Below are positions 50,301 to 59,246 of a stretch of 64,000 nt of DNA, piece by piece. Position numbers and translations under genes: made by a program. Within the stretch, counting starts at the first letter, position 1, and every line of letters begins with the position of its first letter. Below the pieces are notes generated by a model. The model worked only from the letters and a program-made list of their open reading frames with translations, searched no databases and was not told the origin of the DNA. Source of the DNA: Argopecten irradians (taxonomy: Eukaryota; Mollusca; Bivalvia; Pectinida; Pectinidae); contig NC_091142.1 of NCBI RefSeq assembly GCF_041381155.1, positions 40,597,604 to 40,661,603 on the forward strand, written 5' to 3'.

Positions 50301-51519
50301 TTGCGTTATACCGTCCAAGTATCCTTTTTAAGCACAGAAAATGAAAAGGACCACACTTTTCATTCTGAAAGTCTATTTCAATTATAAAGAGGTGCCATAT
50401 TTTTTCTCAGAAAAAGAGGGCAATTTTTGGAACACCCAGAGCAAACTCTGTTACCTAAAGCATACAAGATTGATCATAGTACACTCAGGAAAAAAATATT
50501 ATCTCGATAGAATCTTTTAGAGTAATGGGAATTTGCTTTTTGGTTTGCATTTACCTGATTATCATCTTAAACCCATAATTTTGCTGAAAATGCAGAAATT
50601 AATTCCTTCTATGACTTTCAAATAACATTATTTTAGTCTAAATACATTTGTGTGATAAAACTTACCTCCTTGAGTTTCTGTAGAAGTTCGGGTACCCCTA
50701 CGGTCCTTTTACTGTAGCGCTGATAGTCTCTGTGTTTGAGCACCAACTGGACCAGTTCTGGATCACCAGTACTAACAGCCTCATGTAGCACTGCACACAG
50801 AAATAAACGGTAAACTTCAGTTGTTTCAAACTGATAAATGATCTCAATGCTTCACTTTTCACTGTAATTTTATACTATAAACTTATCTTTCATGTACACA
50901 TAGTGGTAACAAAATAATTTATCAAAATAGTGGTTTGCTTGTATCAAGTCGAAGCAAGACAAAGTTCATTTGACCTCTAGATTTTTTTCCAATGCATGTC
51001 TATTCATTATTTTAGTAGAATTCATATTGATACAAAATTACATTGGTATTTTTTTCTTTGCATGATTCTGGAGTTTCCTTTCCAACCAAAGCGGTTTATG
51101 TATATGAGGGCCGGTAGCAAAATTATTACAGATACTAAAACAGATTAGGTCACATAGGTATCTTCATGATAGAATTTTATTTAACTCTTGCAGGAAACAT
51201 AACTTTTATAATTCATACAGTGCTTTTACTATGGATTTTCATACAGTGCTTTTTCTAGGGATTTTCTGTGGGCCAGTAATGGGGTCCATTCTAGGATCCA
51301 AATGGACATTACATTTAATCCACTCTAAATAGTTTTTTCTTCTTCTCAATTTTCTGTGTTTTCCCCAAAACATTTGTGCGTACCTGACCAGTTGCCTTTG
51401 TTTTCCATCATGGTGGAGGCTCCATACCTCACCAACACCCGAGTACTCTCGATGTGGCCGAGCGTGACAGCAAGATGGAGAGCTGTCCGTCCACGAGGAT
51501 CTAGTTTTTCTATCTGGTG
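32089..51519 (-). CDS. ANKRD13: ANKRD13A/B/D-type ankyrin repeat and UIM protein; 13 exons, first exon not found
   Basis: ANKRD13A/B/D proteins bind Lys63-linked ubiquitin chains on internalising receptors (for example EGFR) at the plasma membrane and endosomes. Visible: 579 residues plus stop; human A is about 590. Domain order: ankyrin repeats ([20 protein letters not shown], then [14 protein letters not shown]), [137 protein letters not shown], then four UIM-like helices ([46 protein letters not shown]). Exons in coding order: 51519-51384, 50790-50666, 50230-50185, 49686-49633, 49366-49277, 48747-48564, 46231-46165, 45919-45761, 45197-44918, 44135-43968, 40511-40405, 33727-33639, 32323-32089. 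All phases agree. It is not the ANKRD13C type, which lacks UIMs. The A/B/D paralogue cannot be decided. Confidence 0.95.
32324..33638 (-). other. ANKRD13 intron with a small MITE
   Basis: Contains the MITE at 32887-33104. The rest is AT-rich without signal. Confidence 0.75.
32887..33104. mobile_element. MITE, 218 bp, imperfect ~36-bp inverted repeats (GGGCCGTTTTCG ends)
   Basis: Left ctgggccgttttcgattata followed by cggtttgactggttgaacc; the right end is its imperfect inverse (ggtcgaaccggtttttccga, atatacgaaaacggcccta). An inner inverted pair, gacggacctg / caggtccgtc, is also present. Non-autonomous; no clear target duplication, class undecided. Confidence 0.65.
33639..33727 (-). CDS. ANKRD13: ANKRD13 exon 12: start of UIM2
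   Basis: Minus-strand acceptor tactttgacag|caactg, donor cagag|gtcagt. It encodes [20 protein letters not shown] then [10 protein letters not shown]. The second UIM is split by the following intron. Phase 0 in, 2 out. Confidence 0.93.
33728..40404 (-). other. ANKRD13 6.7-kb intron dominated by the G-run array
   Basis: 33728-34832 and 39680-40404 are plain AT-rich intron. The middle 4.8 kb is the 46-bp array. Confidence 0.85.
34833..39679. repeat. 46-bp G-run minisatellite, roughly 100 units, 4.8 kb
   Basis: Unit catacagtccggggggtaga followed by tttaacaacagtcacagtaacctcta. Nearly all variation is in the length of the G run (about 3 to 16 G), with a few truncated units (for example ggggggtaacaacag, lacking gattt). 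On the transcribed strand of the ANKRD13 gene the run is C. Tiny deletions around 38170-38970 break the register. No splice site of the neighbouring exons is contained in the unit. Confidence 0.96.
40405..40511 (-). CDS. ANKRD13: ANKRD13 exon 11: UIM1
   Basis: Minus-strand acceptor ttcattcag|gagaaa, donor gaccag|gtaaga. It encodes [20 protein letters not shown] then [16 protein letters not shown]. Human: [20 protein letters not shown]. This exon is downstream of the amplified 5' splice site. Confidence 0.95.
40672..40831. repeat. 80-bp tandem duplication
   Basis: ttgggaatgggaattctatt...gtgtgaagaggtg occurs twice in direct succession, apparently without differences. Confidence 0.9.
41474..41853 (-). 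repeat. 51-bp splice-donor minisatellite, distal part (~7 units)
   Basis: Same unit as 43128-43983, cut off from it by a transposon. On the minus strand each unit reads gttatgtaaggttag|gtaagtcactggtttatac and then atattaatgccatgagg. The last unit before the transposon is diverged (ccctgaatgcata). Confidence 0.95.
41854..43127. mobile_element. 1.27-kb DNA transposon with ~120-bp terminal inverted repeats, in the splice-donor array
   Basis: The left arm from ttactgccgttctatcataa to ...cacgcattgtgattggctga (about 41854-41977) is repeated inverted at about 43003-43127 with a handful of differences. The interior holds a broken transposase-like start (42686-42948). It is flanked on both sides by the 51-bp units, so it inserted after the array had formed. 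Confidence 0.9.
42686..42948 (+). pseudogene. Broken helix-turn-helix domain of a transposase, inside the transposon
   Basis: From ATG 42686 the frame reads [20 protein letters not shown]. Near 42754 the sensible reading moves to another frame, [20 protein letters not shown], which continues to a stop at 42946-42948. The R.RVV.MY.DG...ISKAADV..STCRKH pattern is like the N-terminal HTH of Tc1-type or related transposases. The catalytic domain is absent, so the element is non-autonomous. Confidence 0.6.
43128..43983 (-). repeat. 51-bp minisatellite made of the exon 10 splice donor, proximal part (~16 units)
   Basis: On the minus strand each unit holds gttatgtaaggttag, the last bases of exon 10, then gtaagtcac, its donor. 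The first unit is the genuine exon end (43983-43968) and donor. Variants at the exon side read gttag|gtaagt or gtgag|gtaagt; GTAAGT is retained in nearly every unit. 51 is a multiple of three, but the unit has an in-frame stop (tat taa). Confidence 0.97.
43968..44135 (-). CDS. ANKRD13: ANKRD13 exon 10 (its end is amplified downstream)
   Basis: Minus-strand acceptor taatgtcag|agatcc, donor aggttag|gtaagt. It encodes [20 protein letters not shown] then a loop and [18 protein letters not shown]. The donor is fixed by frame: exon 11 needs one base of carry, and gttag|gtaagt gives it. The final 16 bases (ggttatgtaaggttag) recur in every unit of the adjacent array. Confidence 0.94.
44136..44917 (-). 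other. ANKRD13 intron, nothing substantial
   Basis: AT-rich. A 26-bp direct repeat (caagaattttgtgatccaa) at about 44672-44719 is the only structure seen. Confidence 0.8.
44918..45197 (-). CDS. ANKRD13: ANKRD13 exon 9, core of the ANKRD13 domain
   Basis: Minus-strand acceptor tgtttcag|gatgta, donor aaaattg|gtaagt. It encodes [60 protein letters not shown] and [11 protein letters not shown]. This is the most conserved part of the family (human: DRDIGRP, QKFKA.LWMCEEFPLSLVEQ, PPGFPVKI). Confidence 0.97.
45198..45760 (-). other. ANKRD13 intron with a SINE-core fragment
   Basis: Contains the repeat at 45233-45320; otherwise nothing. Confidence 0.75.
45233..45320 (+). mobile_element. SINE-core fragment (ACGTGCCAGGTTT type)
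   Basis: gtttaatgtcctatcaacag, then gtcatgtaaggacgtgccag, gtttgatgggggaggaaaac and cagagtactcgg match a core that I recall as highly repeated in bivalve genomes and present in tRNA-derived SINEs. Related pieces occur at 55211-55345 and, inverted, near 61020-61140. Confidence 0.6.
45761..45919 (-). CDS. ANKRD13: ANKRD13 exon 8
   Basis: Minus-strand acceptor tcaccactag|gtgttt, donor aatgga|gtaagt. It encodes [20 protein letters not shown], a lysine-rich stretch, and [20 protein letters not shown]. Human: VNNVNVITKIRTEHLTEEEK and NPLESLLGTVEHQ. Confidence 0.95.
46165..46231 (-). CDS. ANKRD13: ANKRD13 exon 7 (67 nt)
   Basis: Minus-strand acceptor atgtttatag|aaacaa, donor tccaag|gtaaat. It encodes (R)[20 protein letters not shown] then SK. 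Human: [22 protein letters not shown]. It sits directly beside the 36-bp array. Confidence 0.95.
46232..48563 (-). other. ANKRD13 intron dominated by the 36-bp array
   Basis: 46232-46293 and 48076-48563 are ordinary intron. A diverged direct duplication (aaatcatatttgag, tcaaaacaaatact) lies near 48225-48385. Confidence 0.85.
46294..48075. repeat. 36-bp minisatellite, about 49 units
   Basis: Unit tgtgtgactaatcattggcc followed by caattgttcaacagga. Variation is limited to gac/ggc/ggt and cattgg/catcgg/cattgac. With a 36-base period the + strand stays open as a 12-residue repeat ([12 protein letters not shown]) for up to 358 residues, which is a by-product: the strand is antisense to the gene and the open frame has no flanking coding features. 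Confidence 0.96.
48564..48747 (-). CDS. ANKRD13: ANKRD13 exon 6
   Basis: Minus-strand acceptor tccttttag|caaaca, donor tgaaag|gtaacg. It encodes [20 protein letters not shown], then [20 protein letters not shown]. Human: ELMEVNHDDKVV and RRLTSPVINTSLDTKNISFER. Confidence 0.96.
48748..49276 (-). other. ANKRD13 intron, nothing else seen
   Basis: AT-rich intron with a loose duplication of gtttgctaaa...acacatcatca near 48745 and 48870. Confidence 0.75.
49277..49366 (-). CDS. ANKRD13: ANKRD13 exon 5
   Basis: Minus-strand acceptor aatattacag|gttcca, donor ggaacag|gtaatg. It encodes [20 protein letters not shown] then [10 protein letters not shown]. Human: [28 protein letters not shown]. Confidence 0.97.
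49633..49686 (-). CDS. ANKRD13: ANKRD13 exon 4 (54 nt)
   Basis: Minus-strand acceptor gtatctgcag|tgcctt, donor aaaagtg|gtcagt. It encodes [18 protein letters not shown]. Human: VPLVSRICPNDVCRIWKSG. It is too short to appear as an open frame. Confidence 0.95.
49687..50184 (-). other. ANKRD13 intron, nothing else seen
   Basis: AT-rich, no repeat. Confidence 0.8.
50185..50230 (-). CDS. ANKRD13: ANKRD13 exon 3 (46 nt)
   Basis: Minus-strand acceptor gtttacag|tcgtcg, donor gttggg|gttagt. It encodes [15 protein letters not shown]. Human: [15 protein letters not shown]. Phase 0 in, 1 out. Confidence 0.95.
50231..50665 (-). other. ANKRD13 intron, nothing else seen
   Basis: AT-rich, no repeat. Confidence 0.8.
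50666..50790 (-). CDS. ANKRD13: ANKRD13 exon 2, ankyrin repeat
   Basis: Minus-strand acceptor ctgtgtgcag|tgctac, donor aaggag|gtaagt. It encodes [20 protein letters not shown] then [20 protein letters not shown]. Human: [23 protein letters not shown] and [11 protein letters not shown]. Confidence 0.97.
50791..51383 (-). other. ANKRD13 intron, nothing else seen
   Basis: AT-rich. Short direct repeat catacagtgctttt at 51217 and 51241 only. Confidence 0.75.
51384..51519 (-). CDS. ANKRD13: ANKRD13 exon 1 of those visible, ankyrin repeat
   Basis: Minus-strand acceptor tctgtcttttag|caccag, donor ggtcag|gtacgc. It encodes [20 protein letters not shown] then [20 protein letters not shown]. Human: [29 protein letters not shown]. 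It starts at an acceptor, so an upstream exon coding the start codon and roughly 30-40 residues must exist; I could not find it. Confidence 0.96.
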
Positions 51520-51681
51520 CTAAAAGACAGAAGTTTAAATAACATTTCAATGAGTTGGTAGATGAGAGAGAGAGAGAGGGGGGGGGGCGGTCAAGATCTG
51601 ACTTAACATATAGATGTATTTGAAGACAAAAATATGGTACAAAACAAATGTACAAGTTTTATGAAACCTATGTACAAGAGG

Positions 51682-52052
51682 GTGAGATAATAGAGGGCCA
51701 GAGGGGAGAAAATAGGGAACAACGGGGAGATAATAGAGATAATAGAGGGCCACAGGGGAGAAAATAGGAGACAAAAAGGGAGATAATAGAGATAATAGAG
51801 GGCCACAGGGGAGAAAATAGGAGACAAAAAGGGAGATAATAGAGATAATAGAGGGCCAGAGGGGAGAAAATAGGAGACAACAGGGGAGATAATAGAGGGC
51901 CAGAGGGGAAAAAATAGGAGACAAAAGGGGAGATAATAGAGATAATAGTCAATAACTGGGGAGATAATAGTCAATAACTGGGGAGGTAATAAAGAGTAAC
52001 AGGGGATATTGCAGGGGCAACAGGGCAAATATAAGAGGGCATCATTAGAGAT
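51682..52052. repeat. Purine-rich minisatellite, left half
   Basis: Degenerate units such as ggggagataatagagggcca and gagaaaataggagacaa. It continues beyond the transposon at 52053-52798 as 52802-53215. One strand is almost purely A/G with some C. Confidence 0.85.
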
Positions 52053-52798
52053 AAGAGGCCAAGGGCCTGTATTGCTCAGTTTTTTTGTTTTTTTTTTTGA
52101 GTAATTCTGTAATTTAGTAATAAGTGATTCAAAAATCACAAAGACAAATTGACCCCTTGAATTGTTTAGTTTTGAGTCTCAACCATATAATGATGCTATA
52201 GATACCATACGAATATCCTATCCAATACATAGTTTCGGAGAGGAAGTAATTCATATGAAAATAGTAGCCTAATTTAGGTTTTTTGGCCCTGCAACTATAG
52301 CCCAAGGGGGGTCAGCCCTATCATTTTTACAATTTTGAATACCCATCCTATAAGGATGCTACAATTGCATTATGAGTGCTATCCCATGCTTAGTTGAAGA
52401 AAAGAAGTCGTTAAGATGGAAATAGCCAAATTAACCCCTTTTGACCCCGCCCCTCAGGCCCCTGGGAGTCAGCCCCATCATTTGTACAATTTTGAATCCC
52501 CATACTATATGGATGCTACCATTGCATTATGAGTGCTCTCCCATGCTCTGTTGCATAGAATAAGTCATTTATATAGAAGTAGCCAAATTGACCAATTTTG
52601 ACCCTGCCCATCAGGCCCCAGGTGGGTTATCCCCATCATTTCTACAATTTTTAGTCAGTAGCCCATAAGGATGCTACCATTCAAATTGTGTTGAATTCTG
52701 ACAAGCGGTTATGGAGAAGAAGTTGATTGTTGACGGACGGACGACGGACGCTACGGTATGGCATAAACTCACCTTGGTCCTTTAGACCAGGTGAGCTA
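52053..52798 (-). mobile_element. AGCTCACC-family dispersed repeat, copy 2 (inverted)
   Basis: On the minus strand it starts tagctcacctggtctaaagg and ends aggccc...ggcctctta, like copy 1 at 8204-9250 but with fewer internal units (tataaggatgc and gaccccgcccctcaggcccc blocks). It splits the purine-rich array. Confidence 0.8.
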
Positions 52799-52801
52799 AT
52801 G

Positions 52802-53215
52802 ATATTCAGCAACAGGGGAGATAAAATTTGGCAACAGGGAATAATAGGGGACAACATGGGAGATAATAGGAGACAACAGGGGAGATAATAGGGAACAACA
52901 GGGAAGATAATAGCGGTACAACAGGGGAGACACTATTGGGACAACAGGGGAGACAAAAGTGGGACAACAGGGTAGATAATAGGGGACAACAGGGGAGATA
53001 ATAGCGGATAACAGGGGAGATAATAGTGGGACAACAGGGGAGATAATAGGGGACAACAGGGGAGATAATAGTGGGACAACAGGGAATATAATAGGAGACA
53101 ACAGGGGAGATAATAGTGGGACAACAGGGAATATAATAGGAGACAACAGGGGAGATAATAGGGGACAACCCAGGAGATAATAGGGAACATCTAGGGAGAT
53201 AATAGAAAACCAGGG
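52802..53215. repeat. Purine-rich minisatellite, right half
   Basis: Units of about 21 bases, gacaacaggggagataatag, with variants (gtgggacaacag, ggaatataatag). On the other strand it reads as an open YYLPCCP-type repeat, a by-product. Confidence 0.88.
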
Positions 53216-54887
53216 GAAGACAAATTTACTCCTTCACTAATGAATAATCATTAGGGATGGATAAAAATCCAATAGGAAACATTTTCACATATGCATCTTT
53301 TGCCTATCATTATGGGAGGTACATTTTATCAACAGCAAAGTTTTATCTTTATTAGTTTTGCTTATTATCAATAATTTTATTTCTTTGTAATAAGTTGGCT
53401 AAAATTATCAGTTAGACACATGCTCTTTCTTCAACATGAAATTGTAACAGAGCAGAATGGAGCAATATGGATTAGGCAATATGGCCTGCCCTCTATTTCA
53501 TGTTTATTTTACCAAGCTTTCCAATTATGGAAATCATAATTTGGCTTTAATACAAATAGCTTATTGATTAAAATTATCACTATAATCTAAAGTTTGAGAT
53601 CAGTCAACAACAAAAATGTGAATTTCACACTTGACAAACATATATAGATTGGTGACAATATTTTATCTCCCTGTTAATATCACAGAAATGTCAATTACAT
53701 TAGTAAATAAGGTTAATCAATAAAATAATATGAGTACCAAATCCCTGTGAGCTAATGTAAGCTTATTACAATACAAGTCAGAGTGGACATGTCAAGTATC
53801 AGTGAAGGCAGATAATATAATATCAGAAGCTAACATTCAGATATACCACACTCATATTATGTATGATGTGGTTAAGTCCTGCGTAAGGTTTGAACTTCCT
53901 GTTCAGAACGGATACATCAACAATACACAACATTCCATGCATCTAAAATTATTACCAGTTAGTTTGTTTGTGAATCATCCTTTTAGAATATTGTGTGATA
54001 CAAAAAACACTTATAAATCTTAATTATAAGAGGAAGCGCTTCTGCTGGATGCAGTAGATTTTTTAAAATTAAGTTTCAGGGAAAAAATTAAATAAAAAGT
54101 CATAATTCAAGTAAAGATATTCAAGCTGACTGTATCAAAGTATTGCTTTTATCAATTTAATATTAAGCATCCACAAGTAACTAGGATGAAATAGCACACT
54201 AAATTATACAATCTGAGTAGAAAGACCCCTTTGTTAATTGATAATGGTATAGCTCAAAGTCCAACAATGAGGTCTTAGCCAATATATGTGTATATATCAG
54301 TTTTTTAATGAATAAAATGTGAAAAAATGAAAAGGCAAATATGGATACCGAAATATGAGCAAATTATAATGAGGTCCTTCAGGATTCTAACATGTTTGTA
54401 TAGTGTGTTTGCCTATACAATATATTATATATGCAGCAAATCACAGGCAGAAGAATTAGTTGGGTGTGGTGGACTTATACATATAATTACTAGGCGGAAA
54501 CTTACTATTGTACCATGGAATCTTTTCTATAGCTCTGGGTATTACAAGTGACAACATCAGTGTTGTTCATATGTACTTTTAATTCATAATTACACATCCA
54601 CTTTTCATTTCATATATATCATACAATATCTGACAAATTAATATTTTAATCATGACAATACCATTAAAATGGAGATCATCTAATAACTTTCATGTTACTT
54701 TCTGAGGTCTGAAAATGGCCGTTGAAGCATGCATCTTTCCTGTCCTTAATTAGTCAAAATATTGCCAAGATTATAATACAAATGTAAATGTTACGATCTA
54801 CACCAAAAAATGAAACTTTACATATATCTCTTAATATATTGTATTCGCATAGTGTGACTAGACTGGAGCAATCATCTATGACCATGT

Positions 54888-55345
54888 ATGTAGCTCAATC
54901 AGTTGTACATCTGGCTAGTGTTCAGAGGTCTTGGGTCAAACCTCAGTCTGGTCTTTACATTTTCCCGTCCCCTGTTATAAGCTTGGAGTCTATCAAAATA
55001 TCCAAATTGTTGGTATATGTAGGTCTCATAAATGTCTTTGTGGGCAAAGACTTTGAGAAAGGAGGGAGAAGTAGCCAGATTGGAATGGGTCGATCATCAG
55101 CAACCAGACAGCGAAATTGATTGAGCATCCAGCTAGTGTTCAGAGGTCATGGGTTTGAATCCTAGTCTGTGGAATACTTGTAAACATTAGTTTAAGGTCC
55201 TAGATCATCTAAGCATGCGCCAGGTTTAGATGGTGGAGTAAAGTTGGAGTACCCAGAGAAAAAACACCAACCAACAATTAGTACCTAGCAACTGCCTAAC
55301 ATGGGATTCAAACTTGACACAGAGGTGGAGGGCTTGCGGTAATAT
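54888..55345 (+). mobile_element. tRNA-derived SINE-like segments
   Basis: tagctcaatcag at 54891 resembles a pol III box A, and ggtcttgggtcaaacc at 54927 a box B. A second head-like piece follows with ggtcatgggtttgaatcc near 55145, and then the core catgcgccaggtttagatgg...ggagtacccagag...caactgcctaac. The arrangement suggests two nested or tandem SINE copies, both diverged. Confidence 0.5.
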
Positions 55346-55489
55346 TTGGGAACATATCATCCATTCGTCTATCACTGCCCCTTGAAATAAACATCAGTAA
55401 GGTACAACAGACTAACAGAGACTTCAAAATTCAGCAATAATGAATAGATTTCCAGTGAATCTCACTAATTTTAACTCACAAGATTACCT

Positions 55490-55960
55490 TTACACACATG
55501 TACATGAGTGTGACAGTCAACGATCTGTTGTCGATAGTAAACCCGACCAGTTGCCGATCTCGTAGCACTCAAAGTTATAATGTCTTCATTTTTAACTCAA
55601 ACTTAATGAAATTTTGCACATAGATTCATTATAGTATGGCAAATAACATATCTTCTGTTGTCGTCAGGTTAATAAAATATTTTCGATGTTACGATGTGTT
55701 GTTGGTATACCGTCACAGCACACCTCTGTCACTTGATCTATCGTTGACCAGCAGCCCATTTCAGAATTTTCAAATCGCTCTAATTACTTCATTTTTGCAT
55801 CAATCTTCATAAAACTTGGTAGAAATATTTATTTTAATGTATTGAATAACATATCTTGTGTTGTCACTAACTTTTCTGCGTATTTAATGTGTTGTCGTTT
55901 CTTGTTGTTTGTTGTCGCTATTAAGGGTGACCGACTACGAGCCATGATATCCAAGAGGCA
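55490..55960. repeat. Diverged two-part repeat (TCTTNTGTTGTC type), unclassified
   Basis: Two related halves share acttcatttttgcat/gtcttcatttttaac, aataacatatcttctgttgt/aataacatatcttgtgttgt and ctgttgtcg-like segments. Probably a dispersed repeat with internal duplication. Confidence 0.4.
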
Positions 55961-58208
55961 TCTACACAAGCCAAGACAGGTTTCCTTTTGATGCAGCTTT
56001 CAGCCAAATGTTCAGCCAAATGTATTGGGTTAATGGGCTTAAACTGTTACAGCGGACAATTAACACATGACATATTTCAAATAGAAATAAAAATTCGAAG
56101 TGATTATGTTTCTAGTTTTATAGGGAACGATTGCATCACCACTGTCCAGTCAAACACAGAACGTACAATAAATGGGGATTCCAAATGTATTTTTAGGTTT
56201 GGTTACAACTAGGTCCATCATGGACCATGTCAATGCATCAGAGTGACAGACGCAAGTATTAATGAGCGCCCTGATGCGCATTGCGTACAAGGATACGTTA
56301 CGATACACGGGACAACGTTACAATGGTGGTGTTAGTATAAACTGGTCCATTTACTGTACAATATCAAATAAATCGAAATCGATAATTTTGCAATGTAACT
56401 TACAACATCACGAGCAAGTTCTCTGTCCAAATCCTGGTACTTGTTATCCCAAACAAGCCAATGGAGGGGATATTCTTCTTGCAATCCCTTAGACGTCATC
56501 TCTATACTGGTTTACAAACCTACAACATTTTGACACTAGGAAACGAGATGTGCGTCTGACTCATTTGTTGATGGGAGCCTCTTCCGTGTGCTGTAATCCG
56601 ATAGTCGTAAAACAAAATATCGACTTTATCTAAAACATAAAAACAATGAAAAAGTCACTCAGCATTTAGTTTTTCAGTACTTTTGTGTCTATTTTATTGC
56701 AATTTTGTTGTGGAAAACACTTGAATATTGAAAAAAGTATTTTATAAATATTTTGCGACATTATCTAAAATACGAAACTAAAACTAGGTCATGAATAAAT
56801 ATGAAATATGTAGTCAAATAAAACAAAATTTTGCATTTTTACTATTTATTCAAAGCAAAATCTTCATAAAATACTAATTGTGATATTATCTATAAGTAAT
56901 CACAATATTTCTTAAAAGATACGAAAATAAATATCAACTCTGAAAGGCTAAAAAAACTACTTTTGGTGAGCGGAAGAGGGAGAGACGAAAATAACATTTA
57001 TTTTGTCGTTTTCCTGAGGACTATTGTATCCACACAATAGTTTTCATGTCCAGAGGGAAAGTTCGGTCGGTGACAGAGGTGTGCGCGGATTGTAGCGCCT
57101 CTGGTAAGTATGAGTTTCATATTTCACTTCTATCATATCTTACTGGTACATCTCAGTTTCAGTACCAACTTGGTTCTCATCACTTTACATGGGATCTCGA
57201 CTGTTGTAAGAGATGGTTTTCTTAAGTCATTCATCCAGCAAAGATGTTTATATAAAGCAACCAGTCAATAACTACTGTTCATCTCTGATTTCGGATATTT
57301 TCCCTTCAATGTTGATTGTTGATACTATGCTCCTAGATCTGGTGGAATTTTTAATATCAATTTTGGGTTTAGACAAGGATTTTAACAAAGGTAAACTGGA
57401 TATTCACGATCATAGGTCTGTATGTAAATTTTATCTTTATCCTGAACATATTTAAACTTGTTAGCTATGATACAAAACAATTGTAATTCTTAATAATTTT
57501 AGTTATGCCTTACAATTAAAGGGACATTTCAGTCTAAGAGAACATTAAAATTTGTATATATATCAGATAAAACAAGTTCTTATGGAAATTACATCAGTCA
57601 GTTTTACTGTGATATGCCTGAAACGCCTATGTTTGTGACACGTGTGTGAAATATTCAAACTTGCTCGCTGTCCGTCATTACACACTGTGGTCAAACTTCT
57701 TGTATGCCGAACCCTGTCCCTTGCTCGTAAAGTAATGCAACTTTTGGCTAGAACTGCTCAAATCGCTCTGACAGTAGTATGTTTACCTTATTAGGTGAAT
57801 TGTCTTGCCTAAAAATCATTTTATCACCTTCTCAGTGCTTATGTAGTTCATTTGTTTAACGTGCGTGACTTTGGCTCGGGTATGGGTACAGAGTTAATAT
57901 TGTACCTGCTTAATCGTATTGATCAACGATTTGATATTTCAACGATATTAATTAAAATACTTAACAATGTTGTGGAATTTGTCAATGTTTTACGTTATAT
58001 GTTTCATAAGAAATGTAGAACAATACATTCATGCTATAGTTTGCTTATTGGTTATGTAAAAGAATTTGCCTGAGTGAATTGTCTCTTTAACTGTAGTTTA
58101 GATAAATTTATGAAAAAGATCAATTTATTTGTCCTACTCTGGTAATGGCATTGAGAAGCATGAGGAAAACTTATGAATGATCCTTTCTTTTGATTACTCA
58201 GAAGAAAT

Positions 58209-58310
58209 TAGTGGTGTTCCGATTAATCGATTTAGTCGACGTCGCCTCGTTTGCTCTGGAAAATCGATTAATCGATCAATGATTTCTGTAATCGATTTCA
58301 AAATGACTAA
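58209..58310 (+). repeat. hAT-like left terminal sequence (TAGTGGTG ... ATCGATTAATCG)
   Basis: tagtggtgttccgattaatc fits the hAT terminal consensus YAGNGNTG and is followed by sub-terminal repeats of gattaatcga / tcgattaatcg, common in hAT elements. I found no matching right end inside the window. Confidence 0.5.
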
Positions 58311-58503
58311 AACGAAAAAAAATACGAGGTACAGATATAAGATGAGAAAGACTTCGAGGCACGCCGCTTTCCGGTGTGCAGCAATATAGTGTTTACAATG
58401 TATCTGTAACATGATGTAACGCGGTTTCTGATTGGTTACTGGATACGTTTCCGGTGTCGCTGCAAGCGCTTCAGCTTCCAGTAGCAACATACGATGAATG
58501 AAC

Positions 58504-58666
58504 ATGGCGACAAATACGACAGACGAACTATACGATCATCCGGGGGCAAAACGTTCCCGTGTGTGGAATTTTTTTGGATTCAAAAGAATAAAGGACAGCT
58601 GTCCTCCGAAACTAGACATGGAATTTGTCTTCTGCAAAAAGTGTGGAAACAAATACAAATTCAATA
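58504..58666 (+). CDS. BED-type zinc finger exon, probably from a hAT transposase (3' partial)
   Basis: From ATG 58504 it reads MATNTTDELYDHPGAKRSRV then WNFFGFKRIKD and FVFCKKCGNKYKFN, ending at a good donor (aata|gtaagt). The BED finger pattern is V W..F.F....... .C..C...; the two cysteines (CKKC) and the aromatic WNFFGF are present, and the two histidines would be in the next exon, not found here. BED fingers occur in hAT transposases and in domesticated ZBED genes. Position 295 bases inside the hAT-like end supports the transposon origin. Confidence 0.65.
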
Positions 58667-59246
58667 GTAAGTAGAATCGTCGGAACGTGTTTTTCCCGGA
58701 GTTTTTATAATTACTGTAGATCTATATTTGAAATTTTAAAACATGTTAATTTATTGCAGAAATTCTGTATTCTTCACAAAATAGTCAATAATTTTGCGGT
58801 CTAGTGGTGAACTTCAGTGACATCGTAAATATCCTATATTAAGATTAAGGAAAATGAAAGTAGAACCACGTTGTCGTTTTCGGTGGCTAACTAGCATCGC
58901 TTTTAGTTTTATATATTATAACATCGTGATAGCACGATGATAACAATAAACATTAAATTTAGATACGTAAAACGAAGTAATATCTGTTAAATCAGTCATA
59001 TTATCGGATACAAAATGGTATAAAAGAATACACCTTTTTTGTAAAAAATTATCTTACAGTCTTATAAAGTTGTAGGTTTCAGTCAGTCATATATAGTTGT
59101 AGGTTCTATCAGAATTGCATTTAGAAATGACTTAAATGTGTACAATAATCAATGTGTAATAAAAAGGTATGTATGATCTCAAAACATATATTATGGCAGC
59201 CAAATTACCATGGAACTGCAGTTGCATGGATATTTACTTTGTTCAT

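Larger units (their letters stand above)
51520..58208. other. Region upstream of the ANKRD13 exons: repeats, no gene recognised
   Basis: Purine-rich array with a transposon (51682-53215), plain AT-rich sequence (53216-54880), SINE-like segments (54890-55345) and an unclassified diverged repeat (55490-55960). No ankyrin N-terminal motif was found on the minus strand by eye. Open frames such as 54788-55120 and 57213-57455 are featureless. Confidence 0.55.

Noticed and set aside
51547..53190. Minus-strand frames rich in YYLPCCP / SPIISPVV
   Set aside because: Translations of the purine-rich minisatellite; not proteins.
54891..54945. tRNA gene
   Set aside because: Box A- and box B-like motifs are present but no cloverleaf forms and the context is a repeat core; better explained as a tRNA-derived SINE.
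57213..58073. Small open frames (57213-57455, 57852-58073) as possible exons
   Set aside because: No conserved motifs and no convincing splice sites at both ends.
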